Source: Gordonibacter sp. 28C
GTDB lineage: Bacteria; Actinomycetota; Coriobacteriia; Coriobacteriales; Eggerthellaceae
Length of the DNA stretch: 64,000 nt
NCBI RefSeq assembly: GCF_003339845.1
Contig: NZ_PPTR01000003.1
Coordinates: 124,001-188,000 of the forward strand
Direction of reading: 5' to 3'
A model generated the notes under the pieces. That model made no database searches. It was not told the origin of the DNA and worked only from the letters and a program-made list of their open reading frames with translations. Shown here piece by piece: positions 34,562 through 43,480 of the stretch. How positions within the stretch are numbered: the stretch's first letter is position 1; each line of letters begins with the position of its first letter. The position numbers were made by a program, and so were the translations under genes.

Positions 34562-34902
34562 ACCGATTCTCCCTTCCCTTCTTGAACAAGATCCGCCCCG
34601 GCGATCGCCGCCAAGCGGCGCGCCGACCGATCCCTTGCACGGCAACCGCGCACGGCCGAGCATACGGCGGCGAAGGAAGGGGGCGTACCCTGTTTGCCGG
34701 TAGCTTGGGCGCGAACCGCAAAGTTACCCTCAAAACGGGTACAAGGCCCGCAGGCGGTGCGGTATAAAAAACAAAGGGGGTTCGAGGGGAGGGCAAGCTT
34801 GTATACTGGGACTTCCGCTTCCATTCTGCGCGGGAGCGCACGCCCGGCCCGCAAGCTCGGCGCGCGGCTGTCGCGCGTGCGGGCCGGCAGGGAGGGTACA
34901 CC
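34562..34902. promoter_or_regulatory. Divergent control region between the molybdoenzyme operon and its LuxR-type regulator
   Basis: A 341-bp spacer without genes. A TATACT -10 (34802-34807) lies 95 bp before the regulator start on the plus strand; its -35 is poor. I see no clear minus-strand promoter, which would fit an operon that needs activation by the regulator. Confidence 0.4.
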
Positions 34903-36486
34903 ATGACAGACGCTGCACCGCTCGAACGCGACGCTTCCGAGCGAAGGGTCGCCAAGCTCGCGAGCATCGCGCGGGCGACGCTGCCGGTTACGATAGGGCT
35001 CGCGCTCGCCAACACCTGCTTCAACGTGGCGGTGAACGAGAGCGCGCTGAGCCTGTCCGGCCCGCTCGCCTCGAACGGGCCGGTGTTCGCGGCCGTCGCG
35101 GCCATGGCGTTGTGCATGCTGCTCCTTGCGCGGCGGAGCGAGCACCTGCGCTCCTCGACCGTGCGTTTGGGTGCTGTCTGGTGCATCGTGGCGCAGGCGC
35201 TCGCGGCCGTCGCGCTCGGCCTGCTCGAGGCCGCGCTCGTCGACGTGACCGCGGCGCGCCTCGTCGCGGTCACGGTCTTGGAGGCCGCGTCCCTCGGCGC
35301 CCTGGGTTTTTGGCTGCGCGGCGCCCGCGGGCTGTCGGCCGCCGCGGCGGCGGTCGTCGTGTTCGGAGCCGTCATCGTCAGCGAGCCGCTCATCTGCGCC
35401 GCGGCGTTCTTGCCGAGCGGCGCGACCTACGCGCTTCTGGCCGCCGTGGGCGGTGCGCAGGCGCTCTGCCTGCACCGCCTCCAACGGCGCCCCCCGGACC
35501 AGGAGGCGCTTCGTCTCGCCCTGCCGCGGATGCGGCGCGGCGGGGAGGGGCAGGCGGATTCCGACACGGGCTCCACCGGGTACTTCGGCCTCGCCCGGTC
35601 GATGGCGGACGACAAGCGCCTTCTCATCGTCACCGCCGTGGGAATCTGGATACTCGCGCTGGCAAAAGCCGTCATCCGCGTGTTTCCCCTGGGAGTGCCC
35701 ATCCCCTACACGCCGGCCACGCTGGGCGTGTACTTCGTGCTGACCATAATAGTGGCGGCGGTGCTGCTGTACGTGGCGCTCGACGAGAACAGCGATGTCA
35801 TGACGGCGGGAATCTGGCTGGTCATGCAGAACCTGGCCGTGCTCGCGCTGTTGGCGTGCAGCTTCTTCCCCGGCAACCTTGATATCGGGCTGAGCTTCAC
35901 CTACGTGTTGGACGTGCTGCTTTTGGCCTACACCTGGTACGTGGCGCTCGCTTTCATGAACTTCGGGCAGCGGGATCCGTACTACTACGTGGGCGGCGGC
36001 CTGATCGCGTTTCTGCTGCCGCGCGCGCTGACGAACGTGGGCATGCCGATCCTGCTCGGCGCCATAAACCAGGCCGCGGCGACCACCGCCATCGCGGCGG
36101 CGCTGCTGTTGCTGTGCGCCCAGTTCCTGTTCCTGCGCCTGCCGCATCTGCGCGCCCCGGCGCCGCGGCCCGAGGACCGCGAGCGCTCTTTGAGCCACGC
36201 GGTACAGCGCGCATTCGGCCTCGAGGAGCCGGCGGACACCTCCACGGCCATGCGGCTGGCCATCATGCAAAGCCACGCGAGCCGCATGCAGGAGCAGTTC
36301 CTGCTGTCCGACCGCGAGGCGGAGGTGCTGGCGCTTTACGCACTCGGGCACACGCAGGACAAGATCGCGGGCGAACTCTTGCTCTCGCCCGGCACCGTGC
36401 ACACGTACGTCATGCGCATCTACAGCAAGACCGACCTGCACTCTCGCCAGGCCATCCTCAACTACATCGAGCGCTACGTCGGCTGA
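34903..36486 (+). CDS. Multi-spanning membrane protein with C-terminal LuxR-type HTH
   Basis: A 527-residue regulator. The first 430 residues form roughly 12 hydrophobic segments (for example LPVTIGLALANTCFNVAV, FAAVAAMALCMLLLA). A cytoplasmic GerE/LuxR helix-turn-helix then occupies about 462-525 (LSDREAEVLALYALGHTQDKIAGELLLSPGTVHTYVMRIYSKTDLHSRQAI). No receiver domain is present. This architecture is a hallmark of Eggerthella/Gordonibacter genomes, where such genes sit beside molybdoenzyme operons and, in known cases, activate them on substrate sensing. Divergent placement from the PsrABC-type operon suggests the same role here. A GGGAGGG ribosome site lies upstream. Confidence 0.9.
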   Translation: MTDAAPLERDASERRVAKLASIARATLPVTIGLALANTCFNVAVNESALSLSGPLASNGPVFAAVAAMALCMLLLARRSEHLRSSTVRLGAVWCIVAQALAAVALGLLEAALVDVTAARLVAVTVLEAASLGALGFWLRGARGLSAAAAAVVVFGAVIVSEPLICAAAFLPSGATYALLAAVGGAQALCLHRLQRRPPDQEALRLALPRMRRGGEGQADSDTGSTGYFGLARSMADDKRLLIVTAVGIWILALAKAVIRVFPLGVPIPYTPATLGVYFVLTIIVAAVLLYVALDENSDVMTAGIWLVMQNLAVLALLACSFFPGNLDIGLSFTYVLDVLLLAYTWYVALAFMNFGQRDPYYYVGGGLIAFLLPRALTNVGMPILLGAINQAAATTAIAAALLLLCAQFLFLRLPHLRAPAPRPEDRERSLSHAVQRAFGLEEPADTSTAMRLAIMQSHASRMQEQFLLSDREAEVLALYALGHTQDKIAGELLLSPGTVHTYVMRIYSKTDLHSRQAILNYIERYVG

Positions 36487-36527
36487 GCGGGACCCGGCGA
36501 GCTTCCGATCGCGCGCGACCGCCGCCG

Positions 36528-37448
36528 CTACAGCAGCGACATCTGCTGGGGGGCGAAGTCGTAGGCGCAGGCCACTTCGTTCTCCAAGAGCTCGATCTCG
36601 TGGGACTCCCAGTCCTTCAGACACACCGCGAAGTTCGTGCCGCCCTGCTCGAACACGATGGCGCTGCCCACCATGCCGACGCACCTGCCGCCGCACACGT
36701 CGTCCGGGCCGTCCGGCTGCTGCAGGTCGTCGCACGAGGGCGACGGGCCGCCGAAGTAGAAGGGCGAGAAGTCCTGCGACGGCTCGGGCGCAAATCCGGC
36801 GCGAGCCACGGCCTCCACCTGCGCCAGGCGGGCAGCTTCGCGTTCGAGCACGGCGAACGCCTCGGCCGCGTCGTAGCGCTCGTTCGCCAGCAGGTCGGTC
36901 TTCTTCGCCGCGCGCATGGTCTCGGCGATGCCGGGCTGCGCGCACAGCGCCGCCTCCAGCTCGCGTGCCGCGTAGGCGTCGTCGAACCGGCCGACGATGC
37001 GCCCGGCCCGCGCGCCCTGCTCCAACAGGCGGCGGATGCCGCGCGAGGCGCCCGTGATGCCGGCCTTCACGTGCCCTGGCGAGAAGTACGCCAGGTACGC
37101 GATGTGCGGCTCGGCGTTGTAGGCGCGCTGCTGGGGCGAGATGAAATCCGTGTTGTAGAACGAGGGATTGAAGCCCGTGGCCTCCTGGCACGCCGGGCAG
37201 ACCGTGTCCTTCGCGTCGGGCAGGAGCTCCACGTCGAGCGGGCACGGCACCTTCTGGTGCGTCTCCAGGTCGTGGCGTCCCACGCAGCGGCGCGTGGGCA
37301 GGCGGCGCAGCGAGAACGTGCGCCCGCGCACGTCGAAGCGCTCCTGCACGTTGCGCACGCGGTCGTTCACCAGCAGGTAGGGGCCCTTTTCATCACAGCC
37401 GTGCCCCGCGAGCACGGCTGCGCGCACGTCGTTCGAATTCGTCATCAT
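36528..37448 (-). CDS. DUF2797-like Cys-rich protein
   Basis: A 306-residue cytoplasmic protein resembling DUF2797. It has a Cys/His-rich middle (CPLDVELLPDAKDTVCPACQEATGFNPSFYN), then YLAYFSPGHVKAGITGASRGIRRLLEQGARAGRIV, and an ARELEAAL segment, in the family order. The C-terminal third carries more Cys (SCDDLQQPDGPDDVCGGRC). The family may bind metal or nucleic acid, but its function is not established. Two adjacent ATGs (37448 and 37445) are equally possible after GAGGATAAC. It is convergent with the LuxR-type gene, 41 bp apart. Confidence 0.65.
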   Translation of the reverse strand: MMTNSNDVRAAVLAGHGCDEKGPYLLVNDRVRNVQERFDVRGRTFSLRRLPTRRCVGRHDLETHQKVPCPLDVELLPDAKDTVCPACQEATGFNPSFYNTDFISPQQRAYNAEPHIAYLAYFSPGHVKAGITGASRGIRRLLEQGARAGRIVGRFDDAYAARELEAALCAQPGIAETMRAAKKTDLLANERYDAAEAFAVLEREAARLAQVEAVARAGFAPEPSQDFSPFYFGGPSPSCDDLQQPDGPDDVCGGRCVGMVGSAIVFEQGGTNFAVCLKDWESHEIELLENEVACAYDFAPQQMSLL

Positions 37449-37585
37449 GTTATCCTCGTTTTACTCTCATACGCCTCGTCATTTTTTCGAAGCGAATGAT
37501 AGCGCACAAGGGGCATATACGCGAGGGGCTCCGGGCGAAAAGCCGGAAATCCCACAGGAGGTGCAAACCGGGGGAGTTCTCGGAG

Positions 37586-37858
37586 CTAGCGCCCCATCGC
37601 CTGCACGGCCATCGACATGTTGTAGGAGAAGTACACGGCCACGACCACGAACACGCTCGCGGCGATCTTCGCCGCGATATGCCAATCGCTCCTCCACGCC
37701 AGCACGATGCCAACCGGCCAGAAGACCACCAGGAAGAAGATGATCCAAAACGTCTGCTTGTACCACTTCTTCTGGTTGGGCTCCTCCATCAGATCGTTCG
37801 CGTCCTGGCGCAGGTCCCTGCGCTGCCAGTCCCCCGGGCGTCGGTTGTCGTCGGCCAT
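37586..37858 (-). CDS. Small two-helix membrane protein
   Basis: A 90-residue protein with a hydrophilic N-terminus (DDNRRPGDWQRRDLRQDAND) and two hydrophobic segments (WIIFFLVVFWPVGIVLAW and IAAKIAASVFVVVAVYFSY). I do not recognise the family. It is flanked by the DUF2797-type gene and the broken symporter, all on the minus strand, with 80-140 bp gaps, so it may be transcribed alone. AAAGGAAG lies upstream of the ATG at 37858. Confidence 0.7.
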   Translation of the reverse strand: MADDNRRPGDWQRRDLRQDANDLMEEPNQKKWYKQTFWIIFFLVVFWPVGIVLAWRSDWHIAAKIAASVFVVVAVYFSYNMSMAVQAMGR

Positions 37859-37941
37859 GCCGCTTCCTTTCGTCGAGCGAATCGCCTTTGTTTCCCCTAT
37901 CGTACCACGCCTGCGGTCCGCAGGCTCAAACCGTCACGCCG

Positions 37942-39456
37942 TTACCGCAGCCCGGAGTACTCCACGTCGATCTGGTCGTCGAGGTACTCCTGCACCGGCG
38001 CCCTGCCGTACTCCTCGAGATGCTCGAGATGCCAGCACTCGGTAGGGGGCAACCCCTCGATGCTAGCGGCCACGAACACCGGGTCCTTCCCGGCTTTGCG
38101 CTGCGCCGTGTAGTCGTCGAGCACCTTGAGCGCCCACTTGCCCAGGAGCACGATGGCGACGAGGTTCACGATGGCCATAAGGCCCATGAATATGTCGGCC
38201 AGGTTCCACGCCAAATCGAAGCTGTTCACCGCGCCGTAGAAGACGACCGCGAGGCACACCAGGCGAAACGCCAGCAAAAGCGCCTTGCTGTCGCCCTTGA
38301 TGAAGCGCAGGTTGTTCTCGGCGTAAAAGTAGTTGCCGATGAGGCTGGAGAACGCGAAGGCGAAGATGGCGAACGTGATGAAGTGGATGCCGACCTCGCC
38401 TACCGAGTTGTTCACGGCCATCTGAACGAGCGGCATGCCGTTGAGCGCCGCGGCCGCCTGCGGATCCTGCACGTAGAACACGAGCACCATCATGGCCGAG
38501 CACGTGCAGATGAGCAGCGTGTCGATGTACACGGACAAGCTCTGCACGAGGCCCTGCTTGCAGGGATGCGACACCGACGCCGTGGCGGCGGCGTTCGGCG
38601 CCGAGCCCATGCCGGCCTCGTTGGAGTACAGGCCGCGTTTGATGCCCAGCATGACCACCGAGCCCGCGAACCCACCGAAGATCGACGGGAAGTCGAACGC
38701 CGACGCGAACACCATCGAGAACACCGCGGGCAGCTCGGCGATGTTGGTGACGGTGGTCCACACCGCGATGGCGATGTAGGCGAAGGCCATGACGGGCACG
38801 ATGATGGACGTGATGACGCTGATGCGCTTCGCACCGCCGAAGATGACGAACGCGGTCATGACGGCCAGCACGATACCGCAGGCCACGGCCGCACCGTTCG
38901 TGGCGTAATCGGGAATGTAGTACTCGAGCGACGATGCCGCGTTGAATGCCTGAAGCCCGTTGAACCCGAACGCGAAGCACAGGATGAGCAGCACGGCGAA
39001 CAAAATGCCCAGCCAGCGCTTCCCCAACGCCTGCTGGATGTAGTACGCTGGTCCTCCGCGGAACTCCCCTTCTTTGCCGCGCACCTTCCAGATCTACGCG
39101 AGCGTGGACTCGACGAACGCCGACGCCGCGCCGACGATGGCCATGAGCCCCATCCAGAACACCGCGCCCGGGCCGCCCGTGGCGATGGCGGTTGCCACGC
39201 CCGCGATGTTGCCCGTGCCCACGCGCGAGGCCGTGGACACCATGAGCGCCTGGAACGACGAGATGGAGCGCTCGCCCTGCACGTGCTTCTTCTCGGTGAG
39301 CTGCGAGAACATGTCCTTGAGGTAGCGCAGCTGCACGGCCTTCGTGCGCACGGTGAAGTGCACGCCCACGATCACCAGCAACAGCAGCAGGATGTACGTG
39401 TACAGAAAGCCGTCGACCTCGCCGGTGACAGCGATGAGCGTTGCGTTGAAGTCCAT
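37942..39456 (-). pseudogene. Alanine/glycine:cation symporter (AGCS/AlsT) interrupted by an in-frame amber codon
   Basis: From the ATG at 39456 (MDFNATLIAVTGEVDG; AAAGG upstream) to 37942 the frame encodes a full-length AGCS sodium/proton amino-acid symporter of about 504 residues. It includes SSFQALMVSTASRVGTGNIAGVA, GGPGAVFWM, GGPAYYIQ and GIKRGLYSNEAGMGSAPNAAA. A single TAG at 39094-39096 interrupts it, between ...AFVESTLA and IWKVRGKEGEFRGGPAYY, where the family has Gln (CAG to TAG). Both halves are in the same frame and otherwise intact, so the change is recent, a sequencing error, or suppressed. The second part has no strong ribosome site near 39084. Confidence 0.85.
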
Positions 39457-39493
39457 TGATCCCTTTCCGTTCTTGTTCCCCCGCCATCCGTCT

Positions 39494-39615
39494 GTCATCC
39501 TGAGCGCAGGCGGCGGAGCCGCCGGAGTCGAAGGATCCCGCGCGGCGTCAGCCGGGAACGTCACGGCTGACGCCGCGCGGGATCCTTCGACTCGCTTACG
39601 CTCGCTCAGGATGAC
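39494..39615. repeat. Large palindromic CATCCTGAGCG repeat between gatB and the symporter
   Basis: Left part (39494-39554: GTCATCCTGAGCG ... GAAGGATCCCGCGCGGCG) and right part (39564-39615: CGGCTGACGCCGCGCGGGAT ... GCTCAGGATGAC) are near-perfect reverse complements around a short centre. Further GCCCAGGATGACAGCC units follow up to the gatB stop. It shares its sequence with the half element at 25481-25571. Confidence 0.85.
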
Positions 39616-39666
39616 AACCGAGAGCTTGCGTTTCGCCCAGGATGACAGCCGAGGCTTGCGTTTCGT

Positions 39667-41244
39667 CTAGGACGACAGCTTGCTCGCCAGAAGCTCGTTT
39701 ATGACCTTCGGGTTGCCTTGGCCGCGCATCTCCTTCATGCACTGGCCCACGAAGAACCCGATGAGGCCCGTCTTGCCGCCCCGGTACTGCTCCACCTTGT
39801 CGGGGTTGGCGGCCAGCACGGCGTCGACCACGGCCTCGATGGCGCCGGTGTCGGACACCTGCTCCATGCCGCGCTCGCGCACGATGGCGTCCGGGTCCTT
39901 GTCCTCGTCGAGGATGGCCGCGAACACCTCCTTGGCCTGCTTGGACGAGATGGCGTCGGCCGCCGTCAGGCGCACGAGCGCCACGGCGCGCGCGGGCGTG
40001 AGCGGCGTGTCCGCCAGCTGGGCGCCCTCGTGCGCGTTGAGGTAGGCGGTCACGTCGTTGATGACGAGGTTCGCCACGGGCTTCGCCAGCTTGGCCGCGT
40101 CGGCGCCGGCCAGCTCCATGCACGCCTCGAAGAAGTCGGCGGTCGCGCGATGCTCGACCAAGTGGCGCGCGTCGTAGGGCGTGAGGCCGAACGCGTCCTC
40201 GAAGCGGGCCGCCTTCTGGTCGGGCAGCTCGGGGAGCTTCGCGCGCACGGATTCGATCCACTCGTCGGTGAGGTCGTAGGGCGCGAGGTCGGGGTCGGGG
40301 AACAGGCGGTAGTCGTCGGCCGTCTCCTTCACGCGCATCACGATGGTGCGCTTGGCCGAGGGGTCCCAGTGCCTCGTCTCCTGGAAGATCTGGCCGCCCT
40401 CCTCGAGCACCTCCGCCTGGCGGCAGATCTCGTAGGCCAGGCCGTCGTGGAGGTTCTTGAAGCTGTTCATGTTCTTGAGCTCGGTCTTCACGCCGAACTC
40501 CTTGGCGCCGCGGCGGCGCAGGCTCACGTTGCCGTCGCAGCGCATGGAGCCTTCCTCCATCGAACAGTCGGAGATGCCGAGCGCCAGGTAGATCTGGCGC
40601 AGCTTCTGCATGAACAGGCGCGCCTCCTCGGGCGTGCGTAGGTCGGGATCGGTGACCAGCTCGGTGAGCGGGGTGCCCGCGCGGTTGTAGTCCACCAGCG
40701 AGTGCGTGGCGCCGGCGATGCGGCCCTCGCCGCCGCCGATGTGCACCATCTTGCCCGCGTCCTCCTCCATGTGGATGCGCGTGATGCCCACGTGCGCGGT
40801 GTAGCCGGTCTCGGTGCGCGTGGCGTTGCCCCGGCTCTCGCCCACGTCCAGGCCGTCCAGGTCGATGCGCTCCTTGGCGGCCGCGCCGTCCACGTCGAGG
40901 TCGAGGTGGCCGCGCATGCAGAACGCCACGGGGCCCTGCGTGGTCTGGTAGTTCTTCGACATGTCGGGGTACATGTAGGTCTTGCGGTAGAACATCGAGT
41001 GCTTCTCGATGTCGCAGTTCGTGGCCAGGCCCGCCAGCACGATGGACTCGATGGCCGCGCGGTTGGGCACGGGCAGCGCGCCGGGCATGCCGAGGCACAC
41101 GGGGCACGTGTGCGTGTTCGGCTCGGCGCCGAACTCCAGCTTGCAGCCGCAGAACATCTTGGTGTCGAGCGTGGTGAGCTCGGCGTGGATCTCCAGGCCG
41201 ATGACGGCCTCCCAATCCTTGAGCACCTCTTCGAGCTTCCGCAT
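39667..41244 (-). CDS. gatB: Asp/Glu-tRNA(Asn/Gln) amidotransferase subunit B
   Basis: Kinase/tRNA-binding subunit of GatCAB, which converts Glu-tRNA-Gln (and Asp-tRNA-Asn) to the amide form. The 525-residue protein has the opening WEAVIGLEIHAELTT, the zinc site CGC...CPVCLGMPGALP, GSMRCDGNVSLRRRG, KTELKNMNSFKNLHDGLAYEI, and the C-terminal helical plus YqeY-like tail domain. It starts 3 bp after gatA ends and closes the gatCAB operon. The presence of GatCAB implies that this organism lacks, or does not rely on, glutaminyl-tRNA synthetase. Confidence 0.97.
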   Translation of the reverse strand: MRKLEEVLKDWEAVIGLEIHAELTTLDTKMFCGCKLEFGAEPNTHTCPVCLGMPGALPVPNRAAIESIVLAGLATNCDIEKHSMFYRKTYMYPDMSKNYQTTQGPVAFCMRGHLDLDVDGAAAKERIDLDGLDVGESRGNATRTETGYTAHVGITRIHMEEDAGKMVHIGGGEGRIAGATHSLVDYNRAGTPLTELVTDPDLRTPEEARLFMQKLRQIYLALGISDCSMEEGSMRCDGNVSLRRRGAKEFGVKTELKNMNSFKNLHDGLAYEICRQAEVLEEGGQIFQETRHWDPSAKRTIVMRVKETADDYRLFPDPDLAPYDLTDEWIESVRAKLPELPDQKAARFEDAFGLTPYDARHLVEHRATADFFEACMELAGADAAKLAKPVANLVINDVTAYLNAHEGAQLADTPLTPARAVALVRLTAADAISSKQAKEVFAAILDEDKDPDAIVRERGMEQVSDTGAIEAVVDAVLAANPDKVEQYRGGKTGLIGFFVGQCMKEMRGQGNPKVINELLASKLSS

Positions 41245-41246
41245 GG

Positions 41247-42746
41247 CTACTCACCTGCCTTTCCGTCGGCGTAGGCGGGGGCGATCGGAGCCGGGCCGTA
41301 CACCGTTTCCAACGCGGCGGCAGCGCGCAGCATGTTCTCGTCCTTGAACGCCGGCGAGATGAGCTGCACGCCCACCGGCAGGTGCGTGTCGGCGCCCAGG
41401 CCCACCGGCAGGCTCATGCCGCCGTTGCCCGCGATGTTGATGGAGATGGTGAACATGTCCGACAGGTACATGTCCGTGGGGTCGCTCACCTCGCCGAACC
41501 TGAACGACGTGCGCGGCGACACGGGGGCCAGGATGCAGTCCACCTGCTCGTAGGCGCGCGCGTAGTCCTGCGTGATGAGCGTGCGCACCTGCTGCGCCGG
41601 GTAGTAGTACTTGTCGTACACGCCGGCGGACAACAGGTAGCTGCCGAGCATCACGCGGCGGCGCGTCTCGGGGCCGAAACCCGCGGCGCGGCTGGCCTCG
41701 TACTGGCTTCCCAGGTCCTTGTGGCCCGGATCGCAGTAGCCGTAGCGCACGGAATCGAAGCGGGCCAGGTTGCTGAACGCCTCGCATGGGCCCAGCACGT
41801 AGTAGGCGCTCATGGCGGCCTGCGCGTTGGGCAGGTCCACCTCCACGAGCTCGGCGCCCAGCGCGCGCAGGTGCTCGGCGGCCTCCTCCACCTTGGCCTT
41901 CACCTCGGGCGTGAGGCCCTGGGCCTCCATGAACGCGGGCACGACGCCGATGCGCATGCCGCGCACGCCCTCGGCCAGGTTCGCCGTGAAGTCGGTGTCG
42001 ACGTTCTGGCTCGTGCAGTCGAGCACGTCGCGGCCGGCGATGGCGTTCATGGCCAGCGCCGCGTCCTCCACCGAGCGCGTGAACGGGCCCACCTGGTCGA
42101 GCGAGCTGCCGAACGCCACCACGCCGTAACGGCTGACAACGCCGTAGGTGGGTTTCACGGCCACCGTGCCGCAGAAGCTGCCGGGCTGGCGGATGGAACC
42201 GCCCGTGTCGCTGCCGAGCGTGACCGTGGCCAGGCCGGCGGCCACCGCCGCGGCGCTGCCGCCCGACGAGCCGCCGGGCACGCGGGAGAGGTCCCACGGG
42301 TTCTTCGTGGGGCCGAAGGCGCTCGTCTCCGTGGAGGAACCGAACGCGAACTCGTCCATGTTGAGCTTGCCGAGCGGGATGCCGCCCGCCTCGATGGTGC
42401 GGGCCACGCACGTGGCCGTGAACGGCGACACGTAGTTCTCGAGCATCTTCGACGAGCACGTGGTGTGCGTGCCCTCCAGGTTCATGTTGTCCTTGAACGC
42501 CACGGGCACGCCGGCCAGGGGGCCGCACGCGTCCAGCTCGCCGGCGGCCACGGCCGCGTCGACCTTGGCGGCCTGCTCGAGCGCCAGCTGCTCGGTGGTT
42601 TCGAGGAAGGCGTGCAGGTCCTTGTTCGCGACGTCGATGCGCGCGAGCGAGGATTCCGCGATCTCGCGGGCGGAGAACTCCTTGGCGGCGAGGCCGGCGC
42701 GGATGACGCGGGCGCCCATCGTGCCGAACGCTGGAGAGGCGGCCAT
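41247..42746 (-). CDS. gatA: Asp/Glu-tRNA(Asn/Gln) amidotransferase subunit A
   Basis: Amidase subunit of GatCAB that releases ammonia from glutamine. The 499-residue protein has the Ser-cisSer-Lys triad: Lys in VAFKDNMNLEG, Ser in the PGGSSGGSAAAVAAG block, and the nucleophile in LGSDTGGSIRQPGSFCG. It starts at the ATG at 42746, which shares its A with the gatC stop (TGATG), so translation is coupled. A longer in-frame reading back into gatC is an overlap artefact. Confidence 0.97.
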   Translation of the reverse strand: MAASPAFGTMGARVIRAGLAAKEFSAREIAESSLARIDVANKDLHAFLETTEQLALEQAAKVDAAVAAGELDACGPLAGVPVAFKDNMNLEGTHTTCSSKMLENYVSPFTATCVARTIEAGGIPLGKLNMDEFAFGSSTETSAFGPTKNPWDLSRVPGGSSGGSAAAVAAGLATVTLGSDTGGSIRQPGSFCGTVAVKPTYGVVSRYGVVAFGSSLDQVGPFTRSVEDAALAMNAIAGRDVLDCTSQNVDTDFTANLAEGVRGMRIGVVPAFMEAQGLTPEVKAKVEEAAEHLRALGAELVEVDLPNAQAAMSAYYVLGPCEAFSNLARFDSVRYGYCDPGHKDLGSQYEASRAAGFGPETRRRVMLGSYLLSAGVYDKYYYPAQQVRTLITQDYARAYEQVDCILAPVSPRTSFRFGEVSDPTDMYLSDMFTISINIAGNGGMSLPVGLGADTHLPVGVQLISPAFKDENMLRAAAALETVYGPAPIAPAYADGKAGE

Positions 42747-43057
42747 CAACGATCGCCTCCTTCGCCCAGGATCGATGGGATGAGGAAGCAGCCGTCCTGC
42801 TGCTTCGGCGCGTTCTCGAGCGCGACCCCCTGCGTGAAGGAGGGCTCCTCCGCGTCCTCGCGCATGACGTTGGACAGGCCGCCGATGGGGTGGAACGTGG
42901 GCTCCACGCCCTCCAGGTCGTATTCGGTGATGGGACTCAGGCTGTCGATGATGGCGTTCAGGTCGCCCGTCATCCGCGCGACCTCCTCGTCCGTGAGGCC
43001 GATGCGCGTGTACTCGGCGATATCGCGCACATCGTGCTCGGTTACGTGTTGGGTCAT
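42746..43057 (-). CDS. gatC: Asp/Glu-tRNA(Asn/Gln) amidotransferase subunit C
   Basis: Small clamp subunit that stabilises GatA-GatB. The 103 residues carry the family features DIAEYTRIGLTDEEVARMTGDLNAI, then LEGVEPTFHP, MREDAEEP and a C-terminal ENAPKQQDGCFLIPSIL, as expected. It is the first gene of the gatCAB operon, starting at the ATG at 43057. Confidence 0.94.
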   Translation of the reverse strand: MTQHVTEHDVRDIAEYTRIGLTDEEVARMTGDLNAIIDSLSPITEYDLEGVEPTFHPIGGLSNVMREDAEEPSFTQGVALENAPKQQDGCFLIPSILGEGGDR

Positions 43058-43480
43058 GGGGTGGCTCTTTCTTCTCCGTTTTCCGACAGCGCCTATGGTA
43101 CCATCCGAAAGAACCGAAAAAGGATGAAACCGGCCATCTTCGCGGACACAACAGCGGCGTCCGGCGCCGTCTCCGCCCTGCGCCGGGCATGATAGAAAAC
43201 GCGCTTACGGGCGAGCGGGGCGCTCGCGGAAACGTATTCCAAAACTATGGCATTGACGGTTGGCTGCACGCTTCGAGAATGCTATGATCAAGAACGTCGA
43301 GCAGATGCGCACCTTCCTTATCCTTTCGATCATGGTTATCCGAACCCGAGACTCGAGGAACGTCGCTGCTCGCAACGACCTCCCCGAGCATAAAGAACGG
43401 CGAGCATCCGATCGATCCTCTTTCAAAGCGCTTGGAGCATGCGAGCACCCGCGCAAGGGGAAACGTCTGGGGGGACGTCA
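43058..43480. other. Divergent spacer between gatCAB and the LysR-type gene
   Basis: About 420 bp without a convincing gene. It must hold promoters for gatC (minus) and for the LysR gene (plus). The best visible elements are a TACCAT -10-like hexamer near 43097-43102 (minus) and TATGAT near 43282 (plus); neither has a good -35. Confidence 0.35.
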
